Positions 25,487-34,794 of a DNA stretch of 64,000 nt are shown here, one piece after another. Positions within the stretch are counted from its first letter, which is position 1. Every line of letters begins with the position of its first letter. The notes under the pieces are model-generated. The model saw only the letters and a list, made by a program, of their open reading frames with translations. It was not told the origin of the DNA and ran no database searches. Origin of the DNA: Bradyrhizobium retamae (GTDB lineage Bacteria; Pseudomonadota; Alphaproteobacteria; Rhizobiales; Xanthobacteraceae); assembly GCF_001440415.1 (NCBI RefSeq), contig NZ_LLYA01000001.1:62001-126000 (forward strand), written 5' to 3'. A program made the position numbers and the translations under genes.

Positions 25487-26929
25487 ATGGAAAGAACCAC
25501 CCTTTTGACCTCCTTTCAGGATTTCGGCCTTGCCGATCCCATCTCGCGTGCGCTCAAGGAAGAAAATTACCACACGCCCACGCCCATCCAGGCCCAGACC
25601 ATTCCCATCGCATTGACAGGCCGTGACGTCGTCGGCATCGCCCAGACCGGCACCGGCAAGACCGCGGCGTTTGCGCTGCCGATCCTGCACCGGATCCTGG
25701 AGAACCGCACTCGGCCGCAGCCGAAGAGCTGCCGCGTGCTGGTGCTGTCGCCGACTCGCGAACTGTCAGGCCAGATCCTCGACAGCTTCAACGCCTATGG
25801 CCGCCACATCCGCCTGACCTCGGCGCTCGCGATCGGCGGCGTGCCGATGGGCCGCCAGGTCCGCTCGGTCATGCAGGGCATCGAAGTGATGGTGGCGACC
25901 CCCGGCCGCCTGCTCGATCTCGTCCAAAGCAACGGGCTGAAGCTGAACCAGGTCGAGTTCCTGGTGCTCGACGAAGCCGACCGTATGCTCGACATGGGCT
26001 TCATCAACGACATCCGCAAAGTCGTCGCCAAGCTGCCGATCAAGCGGCAGACGCTGTTCTTCTCGGCCACCATGCCGAAGGATATCGCGGAACTCGCCGA
26101 ATCCATGCTGCGCGCCCCCGCCCGTGTGGCGGTGACACCGGTGGCCTCGACCGTCGAGCGCATCACCCAGCGCATCATCCAGGTCGATTTCGCGGCCAAA
26201 TCGGCCGTGCTGGCGCAGCTCCTGAAGCAGGAACCGGTCGATCGCGCGCTGATCTTCACCCGCACCAAGCACGGCGCCGACAAGGTCGTGAAGGTGCTGG
26301 CCAAGGCCGGCATCGACGCCAACGCCATTCACGGCAACAAGTCGCAGAACCACCGCGAGCGCGTGCTGGCGGCGTTCCGCACCGGCGAGATCCGCACCCT
26401 GGTCGCCACCGACATTGCAGCCCGCGGCATCGATGTCGACGGCATCAGCCATGTGGTGAATTTCGACCTGCCCAATGTTCCCGAAACCTATGTCCACCGC
26501 ATCGGCCGCACCGCGCGCGCCGGCGCCGAGGGCGTGGCGATCTCGCTGATCGCGGGCGCCGAGGAAATGGGCTATCTGCGCGACATCGAGCGGCTGATTC
26601 GCATTGCGCTGCCGCGGGAAGACCGAAGGACGCCGGGCCACCGTGATGCGGCGCCGGCCCCCGCCCAGCACCGGGGCGGACGGCCTGGAACACGCGTCCA
26701 TGCTAGCCGTTCCCATGAAGCGGCCCCAAGCGCAAAAGGCCCTCGCCGACACCGCCGCGGTGGTGGTAATAATGCGCAGCAGCCGAACAGGCACGAAGCG
26801 CCGCGTCCGGCCCAGCAGGCCGGCAAGAGTCAGGCCGGCCAAAGCGAGGGCATTCAGGGCGTCGCCTTCTTGCATCGCGAGAGCCGTCCGAATAATCAAC
26901 CGAACCGTAACCGCCGACCGCAGCGCTAG
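25487..26929 (+). CDS. DEAD-box ATP-dependent RNA helicase (RhlE-like)
   Basis: 480 residues. The helicase core has every motif: Q-motif ([11 protein letters not shown]), I (AQTGTGKT), Ia (PTRELSGQI), Ib (TPGRLLD), II (DEAD in [13 protein letters not shown]), III (SAT), IV ([12 protein letters not shown]), V ([13 protein letters not shown]) and VI ([13 protein letters not shown]). A basic, low-complexity, Asn/Gln/Arg-rich tail (about 400-480) probably binds RNA. Such helicases act in ribosome assembly or RNA turnover, often at low temperature. Start uncertain: ATG 25487 has no clear ribosome site, and TTG 25505 (TSFQDFGL) is an alternative. infA follows 23 bases downstream, implying cotranscription. 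Confidence 0.95.
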   Translation: MERTTLLTSFQDFGLADPISRALKEENYHTPTPIQAQTIPIALTGRDVVGIAQTGTGKTAAFALPILHRILENRTRPQPKSCRVLVLSPTRELSGQILDSFNAYGRHIRLTSALAIGGVPMGRQVRSVMQGIEVMVATPGRLLDLVQSNGLKLNQVEFLVLDEADRMLDMGFINDIRKVVAKLPIKRQTLFFSATMPKDIAELAESMLRAPARVAVTPVASTVERITQRIIQVDFAAKSAVLAQLLKQEPVDRALIFTRTKHGADKVVKVLAKAGIDANAIHGNKSQNHRERVLAAFRTGEIRTLVATDIAARGIDVDGISHVVNFDLPNVPETYVHRIGRTARAGAEGVAISLIAGAEEMGYLRDIERLIRIALPREDRRTPGHRDAAPAPAQHRGGRPGTRVHASRSHEAAPSAKGPRRHRRGGGNNAQQPNRHEAPRPAQQAGKSQAGQSEGIQGVAFLHRESRPNNQPNRNRRPQR

Positions 26930-26952
26930 CCTCGATCGACCTGGAGACCACC

Positions 26953-27240
26953 ATGGCTAAAGAAGAGCTGATCCAGTTCGAAGGACTGGTGACCGAAATT
27001 CTCCCCGACGCGCGCTATCGCGTGCAGCTCGATGCCGGACACGAGATTGTTGCCTATACCGCGGGCAAGATGAAGAAGAACCGGATCAAGACGCTGGCAG
27101 GCGATCGCGTGACGATCGAGATGTCGCCGTACGATCTGGAGAAGGGTCGCCTGATCTTCCGACACAAGGACGAGCGCCCGTCAACGCCGGGCGCCCCGCG
27201 TGGCGCGCCGCCGCGCGGCGGCCAGTTCCGCCGCCGGTAA
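26953..27240 (+). CDS. infA: Translation initiation factor IF-1
   Basis: 95 residues: an S1/OB fold ([71 protein letters not shown]) with a Pro/Gly/Arg-rich extension of about 20 residues (after ERPSTPGAP) that standard 72-residue IF-1 lacks. IF-1 occupies the ribosomal A site during initiation. GGAG lies before the ATG. The extended form beside a cold-shock helicase and CspA suggests a second, stress-linked IF-1; whether another infA copy exists cannot be seen here. Confidence 0.92.
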   Translation: MAKEELIQFEGLVTEILPDARYRVQLDAGHEIVAYTAGKMKKNRIKTLAGDRVTIEMSPYDLEKGRLIFRHKDERPSTPGAPRGAPPRGGQFRRR

Positions 27241-27337
27241 ACAGATCGTAAACGCCGCTCGAAATCGCGCCGACGCGGCCGCGTCGCGCGCGAGCGAAGG
27301 CGGCCGGCCGTCCGAATCAAAAAATCGCACGTCAGGA

Positions 27338-27366
27338 TTGTTTTGAACCCTACTATCGAATAATAT
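27338..27366 (+). promoter_or_regulatory. Housekeeping-type promoter for the cold-shock gene
   Basis: TTGTTT (27338-27343), 17 bases, TAATAT (27361-27366). The implied transcript has a leader of about 135 bases, long leaders being usual for cspA mRNAs. A stem AGCCC/GGGCT around 27453-27472 lies within it. Confidence 0.5.
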
Positions 27367-27508
27367 TAGGTATCGATTTTCGGCCGGACGACATTAGCTA
27401 TCCACCGGTACAGCCGGTTTAGACGCTGACGACCCTTCCAAAAATTCGATCTCACCAGCCCGTCGAAAGGTGGGCTACGACTTGTCTATCTGAGAAGGGA
27501 CTACCCCC

Positions 27509-27721
27509 GTGAGCATGGGAACCGTGAAGTGGTTTAACGCTACCAAGGGCTATGGCTTCATCCAGCCGGATGACGGCGGCAATGACGTGTTCGTACACAT
27601 CAGCGCTGTCGAGCGTGCCGGCCTCGGAACGTTGCGTGAAGGCCAGAAGATCTCCTACGAAATCGTGGCAGATCGCCGCTCTGGCAAATCTTCGGCCGAC
27701 AATCTGCGCGCCGCCGGATAA
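27509..27721 (+). CDS. Cold-shock-domain protein (CspA-like)
   Basis: 70 residues, a single cold-shock OB fold. RNP1 is KGYGFIQPD and RNP2 is DVFVHISAV; the start [18 protein letters not shown] is typical of alphaproteobacterial Csp. It binds single-stranded RNA or DNA as a chaperone. GTG 27509 has AGAAGGGA upstream; the ATG two codons later is also possible. Monocistronic, with its own promoter and terminator. Confidence 0.95.
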   Translation: MSMGTVKWFNATKGYGFIQPDDGGNDVFVHISAVERAGLGTLREGQKISYEIVADRRSGKSSADNLRAAG

Positions 27722-27766
27722 GGGATTTCTTCGGGCCTCGGCCGAGAAATCCAGTTCGAAAATTTG

Positions 27767-27795
27767 AAAAGGCCGCGCTGATGCGCGGCCTTTTT
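27767..27795 (+). terminator. Intrinsic terminator of the cold-shock gene
   Basis: GGCCGCGC / GCGCGGCC (27771-27790), a perfect 8-bp stem with a 4-base loop preceded by AAAA and followed by TTTTT. An additional GGATTTCT/AGAAATCC stem lies just upstream (27723-27752). Confidence 0.85.
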
Positions 27796-28003
27796 ATTTG
27801 GCCGATGCGAGTGATTTGGCGATCGGCGAAGAACGCGCAGGCGTTGCGCCTTCGCCGAGCCCACGTAGTAAAGAGATCGTAACCCACGGCTGCTGAAATC
27901 GGTCACATCCGAGATCGGCCTGTTTTTCGGCAATCAGATTAAGGGGCACTTAGGGAGGCCAGGACTACGATCACGCGCTTTTGGATAGCCAAGGGGCGTT
28001 GTC

Positions 28004-29587
28004 GTGCCATTTCGTCTTAAGCAGTGTCTTTCCCGTTTCCGCCGCGATCAACGCGGCAATATCGCGATAATTTTCGGGATCGCGGCGATCCCCCTGATAT
28101 CGGCCGTTGGTTCTGCGGTGGATTACTCGCTCGCGACCAGAATGAAGGCAAAACTGCAATCCGCGGCAGATGCCGCAAGCATTGCCGCGCTTGCGCAGAA
28201 GTCGCCTGGCTTTCTCGCGGCTTCGGTGATGTCTGGCAACGGCTCGGTAACCGCCGGCGTTACCGATGCCAATAATGTCTTTGACGCCAACATGAGCGGG
28301 ATCACGGGCTACCACAACCTGGTTCGCACCAGCACCGTTACGAAGACCGGAATAAAACTGGCTGCCAGCGTCCAGTTCACTGCCGAGGTACCGGTGACCT
28401 TCATGAAAGTGCTTGGGTTTCAGAAGCTGACGGTAACAGGCATTTCAAGCTCGGCCGCCTCGCTGCCGCCGTACCTCGATTTTTATCTGACGCTGGACGT
28501 CTCGGGGTCGATGGGCCTTGCATCGACGGGCGCCGAGCAGACGCGGCTTGCCCAAGTCAACCCGGATAACTATCGCCAATATCCCACCGGCTGCGCCTTC
28601 GCCTGCCATTTTGCGCCGCAGAACAGCGCCTGCACCAATACCGGGACCCAGGCATACCCAACGAACAACTACTGTATGGGCTATGCGATCTCGCGCGTCA
28701 GCCAAAGCGGCTACAAGGGTCTTCTCTCGAACACGACAGTAAGTTCGACTTATCCTGCGGGCAAGAAGCTTTCAAATACGATGGCGGACGGCCTGCCGAA
28801 TTCGTTGTATGCGGCCTTGCCGCCGGTTTCATCCTGCCCGACCGACGGTACCGACGCCTGCATCCAGTTGCGCCTCGACGCGGTCGGCTACGCCTTGACC
28901 GAGTTGTTCAAAACTGCGAACGACTCCAAGAAGGTTGACAACCAGTTCCGGATTGGCCTCTACCCGTTCATTCGGTATCTCTACGCCTATTTTCCGCTGA
29001 CCAGCAGCATCAACGGCTCTCCCACCAGCCCCGGCACCATCAACTACGCGGCCGCAAACCTCGCCACGCAGCTTGATACAAATATAAATGCAAACCTTGG
29101 CTCCGGCGGCACGCATATCGGTGCCGCGCTTGAGTCGATCAATGCCAAAATCGGCACCGGCTCCGGCCCCGTCGGCGACGGCAGCACGCCGACCACCCCG
29201 CAGCCTTACGTCTTCCTCGTCACCGACGGCGCCCAAAACAACCAGGTGAAAGGCGTTCCCAACGGCTCCTGGTCCGGCAGCAACCGCGCTACCACGATTG
29301 ATCTCCAGAACACCCTGACGACCGTTCCCTCCTGCGAAACCCTCAAGAGCCGCGGCATCATCGTTTCCGTGCTCTACATTCCCTATGAAAAGATCGATCC
29401 CGTGAATACGAGCTTTGCCGGCAATGAAGGCACCTATGCCAACAACAACATTCAGTATATTCCGGGCAGTCTAAAGAAATGCGCGTCGCCTGGCTTCTTC
29501 TACACCGCGAGCACGCCCAAAGAGATCGAGAAGGCGCTGGACGCCATGTTCAAGCACGCGCTGCAGACCGCACATATTACGCAATGA
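28004..29587 (+). CDS. TadG-like pilus assembly protein with vWA domain
   Basis: 527 residues from GTG 28004 (AAGGGG upstream). The N-terminus is a TadE/TadG-type pseudopilin segment: a short basic stretch, RRDQRGNIAIIFGIAAIPLISAVGSAVDYSLATRMKAKLQSAADAASIAAL. It is followed by an exported von Willebrand A domain with MIDAS residues Asp165-Ser167-Ser169 (TLDVSGSMG) and a later LVTDGAQNN. Such proteins are exported by Tad secretion systems and help anchor or initiate Flp pili. It is separated from the rest of the tad genes by a non-coding stretch. Confidence 0.88.
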   Translation: MPFRLKQCLSRFRRDQRGNIAIIFGIAAIPLISAVGSAVDYSLATRMKAKLQSAADAASIAALAQKSPGFLAASVMSGNGSVTAGVTDANNVFDANMSGITGYHNLVRTSTVTKTGIKLAASVQFTAEVPVTFMKVLGFQKLTVTGISSSAASLPPYLDFYLTLDVSGSMGLASTGAEQTRLAQVNPDNYRQYPTGCAFACHFAPQNSACTNTGTQAYPTNNYCMGYAISRVSQSGYKGLLSNTTVSSTYPAGKKLSNTMADGLPNSLYAALPPVSSCPTDGTDACIQLRLDAVGYALTELFKTANDSKKVDNQFRIGLYPFIRYLYAYFPLTSSINGSPTSPGTINYAAANLATQLDTNINANLGSGGTHIGAALESINAKIGTGSGPVGDGSTPTTPQPYVFLVTDGAQNNQVKGVPNGSWSGSNRATTIDLQNTLTTVPSCETLKSRGIIVSVLYIPYEKIDPVNTSFAGNEGTYANNNIQYIPGSLKKCASPGFFYTASTPKEIEKALDAMFKHALQTAHITQ

Positions 29588-30414
29588 CCTGGCAGCAGCG
29601 GCCGGCCATCAGTCTCCAATGGGGCTATTCGGCCGCGGGCCCTCGTCTTCGAACTCGGCAAAGACCACGTATGGCCCACCAGGCCGACGTTTTCTCTCGC
29701 GTTCTATCCCAGACGGCGAGCGCCCAGAACGATCACAATGAGATCGGTGGGTCCGTTCGGTAGCCAGCCCAGACAGGCGATAGATGGAGGAATTCCGGAT
29801 TGCTTGGCGCGCGCATTAGACCCTGATCCGATCAAAACTGAAACGGGTCGGGATCTAATGTCTCTGTCTGAGCATGACTCCGGGCAAGCGCTTCGCGTTT
29901 GTCCCGAGGAAAACTGGCCTCCCCTTTTGCGCTAACTTCACTGTGTCATAAGCCCCTCGTGACGAGGAGCGCGGAACGCGCCTCTCCAACCATGCGGCCC
30001 GTCTGTGACCCACATCCTTCGAGACGTCCGCGGAGCCTGTCATCACTCCGCGAGCGCCTTGCGCTCGTCGCTGGGCGCGCATTCGCGCGAGCCGTTGGCG
30101 GGCTCCTCAGGATGAGGGGTTGAGCGGCTATGACGCGGTAAGACTAACGCGCCCCTTCTGGTCCGGATCATGCACAGCTCAAAGCCCCACGATGGCGTTG
30201 GGCAGAGGCCGCCTTGTGTCGGTCAGTGGAGAGTTGGACGTACGCGCTCAAAATGCAGTGCTGCTGTACGGAAGCGGCTTTCCGATGCACCGGATCAAAC
30301 CCGCCCTTACCGCTGCCTGAACCAATGCAACCCACGAATACAGCGCCGGTCCTCCTCCAGGAGAAGGTCGCGGTGAACGCTACGAATTGCGAAGGTTGTC
30401 GCAGACTGCTGCCG
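29588..30414. other. Long non-coding stretch with degenerate repeats
   Basis: 827 bases without a credible gene. The segment 30010-30120 is a dispersed-repeat type (CATCCTTCGAGACG at one end, CTCCTCAGGATGAGG at the other, inverted in sense). A second repeat-like patch with alternating short GC dyads lies near 29820-29930. Short open frames (for example 30120-30320 rightward) have no ribosome site or recognisable protein. It looks like a site of repeat accumulation between two convergent pilus genes. Confidence 0.5.
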
Positions 30415-31050
30415 TCATAGCTTCGGACAGTCGGGAGGGAGGGGATCCGAAGCGGATGCTCGATATTTAACGCAGAGTTCCAGGCGCGGACGCGTGAAGG
30501 CGGCATCGCTATAGGTAACACCTGTCGTCGCCAGCACATAACCGATGGCCGGCGTATACTTGTAGCTGACCTCGCTCCAGATCACGTATGTCCCCTTGGC
30601 CACGACGAGAGCTGGAGGCAACACTACAACGTCACCCTCATTATGAGGCGGCGTCGACGCGATCGTGACACCGCCTCCCGTATCGATCGTCAAACCCTTG
30701 CTCCACTGAACCCGAGCGACCCCCGTCGCGCTATCGACGTAAACTTCCGTGATCGAGGATACCAACGGCGACGCCGGGTAGGGTGTCATGATCGCCTTTG
30801 CCGCTTCGCCAAAACTGATGATATCGGCATCCACCACGCTCTTCATCTGAGAGGTCAGATCGGAAAGCGTTCGCGCCACCAGGGTAGCCTTGCGATCCAC
30901 AGAAATGGCCGACGAAACCTCGACCACTCCGAAGAACATCACCACCATCAGCGGAAAGATCATGGCAAACTCGATCGCCGCGAGGCCGCTGCGATCATCC
31001 AACAAGCCGCGCACGCGAAGTGACACCTTCTGCATCTGGGATACCATCAT
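30415..31050 (-). CDS. TadE/TadG-family pseudopilin, longer form
   Basis: 211 residues. The pseudopilin motif is DRSGLAAIEFAMIFPLMVVMFFGVVEVSSAISVDRKATLVARTLSDLTSQ, with Glu in the position after the cleavage site (AAIEFA) as in TadE/TadF proteins processed by the prepilin peptidase. The C-terminal ~140 residues are periplasmic, ending in a probable disulphide pair (ELCVKY, PDCPKL). Minor components of the Tad pilus machine. It begins 4 bases after the stop of the paralogous gene at 31055. Confidence 0.88.
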   Translation of the reverse strand: MMVSQMQKVSLRVRGLLDDRSGLAAIEFAMIFPLMVVMFFGVVEVSSAISVDRKATLVARTLSDLTSQMKSVVDADIISFGEAAKAIMTPYPASPLVSSITEVYVDSATGVARVQWSKGLTIDTGGGVTIASTPPHNEGDVVVLPPALVVAKGTYVIWSEVSYKYTPAIGYVLATTGVTYSDAAFTRPRLELCVKYRASASDPLPPDCPKL

Positions 31051-31054
31051 CGTA

Positions 31055-31612
31055 TCACGGCTCTACATGAAAAGCGGCGGTCGCAGCGAGCAGCCGCTGC
31101 CTGCCGTTGAGATTTGCGATGTCGTAGCCTAATCCCGTCACATACAGCGGCCATTTATAAAAAGCGCGAATGACGACGGTATTGGGAGAGCCGACTGCCG
31201 GCAGAGAATATGAGAAAGGTCCGGTCAGGTTTCCACCGACGACCGGAGCGGTAATCGTGATCGCGGTGCCCGGGGGAAAGACCTTCACATCCACATTAAG
31301 GTTGGCCAGATTGCCGCCGTCGCAATTAAACATCACCTTGATGCGATTGCAGAGGTCCGTCTTGAACGCAGTTTCGTCCATGCCGCTATCCTGGGCTTGA
31401 TGCGTGAGCATCAGCCGCGCGCTTTGCTGCATTCCATGGTCCAGAAGCTGGCCTGCAAAAAAAATAATCGCCGTCTCGAGAATCGCAAACAGCATGCCGA
31501 AGAACAACGGCGCAATCAGCGCAAACTCGACGGCGGCCGAACCCCGGCGGTTGTGGCGAAATCGGTACAGTGCGTTTCTTACAGAGGCTGTTGCAGCAGC
31601 GGGTGACGACAT
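31055..31612 (-). CDS. TadE-family pseudopilin
   Basis: 185 residues. RFRHNRRGSAAVEFALIAPLFFGMLFAILETAIIFFAGQLLDHGMQQSARLM carries the TadE signature with Glu after the predicted cleavage site (AAVEFA). The periplasmic part includes a DLCNRIKVMFNCDGG segment with two cysteines and a variable beta-rich region. It pairs with the downstream TadE/G-like gene as a two-gene leftward operon. Confidence 0.9.
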   Translation of the reverse strand: MSSPAAATASVRNALYRFRHNRRGSAAVEFALIAPLFFGMLFAILETAIIFFAGQLLDHGMQQSARLMLTHQAQDSGMDETAFKTDLCNRIKVMFNCDGGNLANLNVDVKVFPPGTAITITAPVVGGNLTGPFSYSLPAVGSPNTVVIRAFYKWPLYVTGLGYDIANLNGRQRLLAATAAFHVEP

Positions 31613-31786
31613 CGAAAGATCCCAGACGGCAGCGATTATCCGCCTGCAAGAACTACCTGAAAGTGATTGTGGAAGTGTTTCGTCGAATCGAGGGAGAGCG
31701 GCCCCGCCCGCTAACCGGGCGTTAACAATGTTCTGAGCGAGATCGAATCGTGGACAGGATAATGTACCGGATGCGCCAACTGGAGC

Positions 31787-31813
31787 TTCGGTTCTGATTC
31801 AATCAGAACCGAA
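31787..31813. repeat. Perfect 13-bp inverted repeat
   Basis: TTCGGTTCTGATT and AATCAGAACCGAA separated by a single C. It lies 2 bases past the stop of the gene at 31816, where a leftward terminator would be expected, but no T-run follows on either strand. It may work as an RNA-stabilising hairpin or a protein-binding dyad. Confidence 0.5.
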
Positions 31814-31815
31814 AA

Positions 31816-32316
31816 TCAGTTTGCCGATTTAGCCCCAGCGCCACTGGCTTGACCGCTGAGAGAACCGGCCTGATCGATCGCCGCCTTGAAGTAGTTCTCG
31901 CCGTCGCCGAGGGTGACGCGGCGCTGGCAGATCGGCATGCAGCTATAGGATTCGCGCTCGACGCCGCGATAGACGGTGACGAGCTGATCGGTCGGGCCTT
32001 CGACCTGAATCTGACGATCGACCAGCACGTCGCCGTTGCGGTCCATGGCGATGAAATTGGTCGCGCCGTAGCCCTTGCCGGTGACGACGACGATGCCGCC
32101 GCTCTGCAGCGTGACGTCCGCAATCAGCGGATTTCCGACCACGATGGTGGAGACCTTGGCGGGAAGCTTCACGAGCTTCGCCTGATCGACATAGACGGCG
32201 ATACGGTCGGGATCGGGCGAGGCCAGGCCGACGGCCGGCCACAGCAGGATTCCTGCAGCGAGGGAACGCAATCCAAAACGCGCACGTGCGCGAATACGCG
32301 GGAACTTGAACGACAT
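31816..32316 (-). CDS. Stand-alone pilus-assembly N-terminal-domain protein (CpaC N-domain paralog)
   Basis: 166 residues with a signal peptide (FGLRSLAAGILLWPAVGLAS). The mature domain (DRIAVYVDQAKLVKLPAKVSTIVVGNPLIADVTLQSGGIVVVTGKGYGATNFIAMDRNGDVLVDRQIQV) matches the T2SS/T3SS pil_N domain that heads the secretin CpaC at 37129 (compare KSIVIDLPREIKDVLVADPKIANAVV there). The secretin ring domain is absent. A Cys pair (SCMPICQRR) follows. Possibly a periplasmic partner of the Tad secretin. Other genes of this kind occur in rhizobial tad loci. Confidence 0.85.
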   Translation of the reverse strand: MSFKFPRIRARARFGLRSLAAGILLWPAVGLASPDPDRIAVYVDQAKLVKLPAKVSTIVVGNPLIADVTLQSGGIVVVTGKGYGATNFIAMDRNGDVLVDRQIQVEGPTDQLVTVYRGVERESYSCMPICQRRVTLGDGENYFKAAIDQAGSLSGQASGAGAKSAN

Positions 32317-32452
32317 ACTTTACCCCGGGGCATCAACAAGCCGGCGATGGCGATACGCAGCGGAACCGGCGCCCGACACGGACGAATCTGACGACAATTC
32401 ATGAACAAAGGGCAAATAGACCCTGAAATGGGGCAAGAAATCCGCCGCCGGC

Positions 32453-33280
32453 CTATTTGCGGAATGGGTAAGCCAGTTGCCCAATCATCTCGCGCGGGAA
32501 CGAGGACTGATCTTCCACGCCGTACTGCTCCGGCAGGCGATCCGAGGGCATCCGGAAGGTTCCGAACAGGATGTCCCAGAGGGGAAAGGTGCCCGCGAAA
32601 TTGCTGTCGCCGCCTTCTTCGCGCGCGGTGTGGTGCCAACGGTGAAACACCGGCGTTGCCACAACGTACTTGAACGGTCCGAGGGTCCAGTTGAGGTTGG
32701 CGTGAACGAACGCCGAAAGGAACATGTTGAACGGGCCGAGCCAGAGCATCACGCCCGGCGAAATGCCGGCCATCAGCAGCGCGACGTCGACCCCGATGGT
32801 ACCTAGCAGCAGGTTGACGGGGTGAAAGCGCGCCGCCGAGATCCAGTCGACATCCTCCGACGAATGGTGAATGGCGTGGTATTTCCAGAACCCGCCGCCA
32901 TGAAACATGCGGTGCAGCCAGTACATCATGAAATCGGTTGCGACCAGAAACAGGATCGCCTGCAGCCACAACGGCAGCCTCGACAACGGGCCGTGGCCGT
33001 TGTCGTAGAAGGCGATCAGCTCGTCGGCGTCGCGAATTCCGAACACCAGCGCGGCGCCGAGCACCAACAGGGCGATGCGGAACACGCGCAAGAACAGCGG
33101 CACCAGGAACCAGTAGCAGATGTCGGTGACGAGTTCGCGCTTGCGCCACCAGGGCTTACCGGGATTGCATGCCCAGAAATGCGAAAGCACCGAGAACAAT
33201 AGCGCCAGCGCGATCGTGACCGGCACCACCTTGGCCAGGGTCTGGCCCAGCATCTCGACGACTTCGATCGGCAGGTTCAT
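32453..33280 (-). CDS. Sterol desaturase / fatty acid hydroxylase family protein
   Basis: 275 residues, integral membrane di-iron enzyme family. The three histidine clusters are present: HRMFH, HAIHHSSEDVDW and HRWHHTAREEGGDSNFAG, which ligate two irons at the cytoplasmic face. Four or five membrane segments flank them. The family hydroxylates or desaturates sterols, fatty acids or hopanoid-like lipids using O2; the exact substrate cannot be told. A frameshifted copy of its first ~60 codons lies at 34815-34990. Confidence 0.9.
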   Translation of the reverse strand: MNLPIEVVEMLGQTLAKVVPVTIALALLFSVLSHFWACNPGKPWWRKRELVTDICYWFLVPLFLRVFRIALLVLGAALVFGIRDADELIAFYDNGHGPLSRLPLWLQAILFLVATDFMMYWLHRMFHGGGFWKYHAIHHSSEDVDWISAARFHPVNLLLGTIGVDVALLMAGISPGVMLWLGPFNMFLSAFVHANLNWTLGPFKYVVATPVFHRWHHTAREEGGDSNFAGTFPLWDILFGTFRMPSDRLPEQYGVEDQSSFPREMIGQLAYPFRK

Positions 33281-33342
33281 CCGGCCCGCGTACCAGAATC
33301 CCAGCTCGCCCGCCAGTTGGCGTCCCCAAAAGATCGGCCGGA

Positions 33343-34794
33343 TCAGTTGGCCGTGCGAACGTGCAGCACCGCATTCTCATCGGCGTAGGCGCGCCGCCAG
33401 CCGCCAATATGATCGAGCAGGCCGACCGCAGGCGTAGACGGCGTCAGCAGCACCGCGTCGATATCCCAGCTCTTGAGAATGTCGAGAAACTGGTTGACGT
33501 CCTTGAGCTTGAGCGCACGGTAATAGGCCATTTCGAACGCTTCGCCGTAGAGCTCGGCGCGCCCGTCGACGAACACGGGCGTCTGCCGCCAGATCAGATA
33601 GCCGCCGAACGGAAGGTCATTGAGAACCCGCTTCGGATTATGCGCCTTCAGCGCATCGACGGCCGCGGAAGGCGACTGCCTTTCGGGCGGTGCAAACGTG
33701 GTGTTGGCCGCGAGCAGCCATGTCCAGCCGCCGAGCAGGACCATTACTGCCGCTATCACAGCCGTCGGGGCGCGGGTGCGGGCAGACCAGGCCGGCCGCA
33801 GCGCGAACTGCGACGCCACCGGCGCGAGTACCACGATCGGCAGCAGCAATGCGAAGATCTCGAAGTTCCTGACATGCGACAACGCCATGTGCAAAAGGCC
33901 CAGCACCAGCGCGATCCGCGGCGGGGAAAGCTTGACGCCGCCGTGAAGTGCGCCGGCGATCAGCGTGAGGATCGCCATCTCGAACGCGCCGAACTTGCTG
34001 AAGTCCGCCGGCGTCCATTCAGAGATCAGATGCAGGAGTTCGCCGAGATCGAGAATCTTGCGTGCGGCGAGGATCGATCCCCACCCGTAAGGCGTGGCGC
34101 AGCAGGCCGCCAGCGCGCCGATGCCGAACGCAGCCCAGCGCAGCACCAGCTGTTTTTGCTGCGTCCGATCGGCATTCCACAGCGCATCCAGCGCGAACGC
34201 GCCGACCAGCACCAGGCCAAACACGAATCCGCCGTGCAGGTTCGCCCACACCGCGATCAACGAGAGCAGCCATGGCGACGGCGCCTGGCCGCGCTCGCTC
34301 GCCGACATAAGGCCGTTTGCCCACGCAAGCATGATCGGCAGCGCCAGCACATGCGGCCGCGCCAGAAAATGCTCCATCGAAAGCGCCGACGCCGCCATCG
34401 CGAAGGTGACGGCATGGACCGCGGGGATGCGGCGGCCGAGAATATGAGCGAGCAGTGCGAAGGTTGCGGCGATGCAGCTCGAGGCGAGAACCACCGGCCC
34501 GGTCCAGCCCGCCAGATTATAGCTTGCCGCATACAGCACCTGCGCCAGCCAGGACGACGATGTCCATGGCTCTCCGGCCTTGGTGAAGGAATAGCTGTCG
34601 GTGCGCGGCAAGGCGTGGTGATCGAGGATCCACTGGCCCACGGTGATCTGCCAGTAGGTATCGGAATCGTTCAGCAACATGCCGCCATTGCTCAATAGCA
34701 GCGCGTAGACACCGATGCCGATCCATAGCCATGCAGGTACCTGGCCGAGGATGGTAGACTTCTCATTGGTAGCCGCCGCAGTAATTGTATTCAT
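33343..34794 (-). CDS. Polytopic membrane protein, glycosyltransferase-like, unknown function
   Basis: 483 residues with roughly 10-12 membrane segments. An early periplasmic-loop motif (LLNDSDTYWQITVGQWILDHHALPRTDSYSFTKAGEPWTSSSWLAQVL) resembles the GT-C/PMT-like proteins that use polyprenyl-linked sugars. The C-terminal soluble part (VLNDLPFGGYLIWRQTPVFVDGRAELYG) is conserved in unnamed rhizobial proteins of this type. ATG 34794 overlaps the end of the pseudogene's open frame (ATGA). Function not established; lipid or pilus glycosylation is a guess from context. Confidence 0.7.
   Translation of the reverse strand: MNTITAAATNEKSTILGQVPAWLWIGIGVYALLLSNGGMLLNDSDTYWQITVGQWILDHHALPRTDSYSFTKAGEPWTSSSWLAQVLYAASYNLAGWTGPVVLASSCIAATFALLAHILGRRIPAVHAVTFAMAASALSMEHFLARPHVLALPIMLAWANGLMSASERGQAPSPWLLSLIAVWANLHGGFVFGLVLVGAFALDALWNADRTQQKQLVLRWAAFGIGALAACCATPYGWGSILAARKILDLGELLHLISEWTPADFSKFGAFEMAILTLIAGALHGGVKLSPPRIALVLGLLHMALSHVRNFEIFALLLPIVVLAPVASQFALRPAWSARTRAPTAVIAAVMVLLGGWTWLLAANTTFAPPERQSPSAAVDALKAHNPKRVLNDLPFGGYLIWRQTPVFVDGRAELYGEAFEMAYYRALKLKDVNQFLDILKSWDIDAVLLTPSTPAVGLLDHIGGWRRAYADENAVLHVRTAN

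Noticed and set aside
30120..30320. Short rightward frame in the 29.6-30.4 kb gap
   Set aside because: Lies beside repeat sequence, no ribosome site, no similarity recognised, no matching frame nearby.
33361..34698. 445-codon rightward open frame
   Set aside because: Antisense shadow of the membrane-protein gene at 33343-34794; composition is Arg/Gln/His-rich low complexity.
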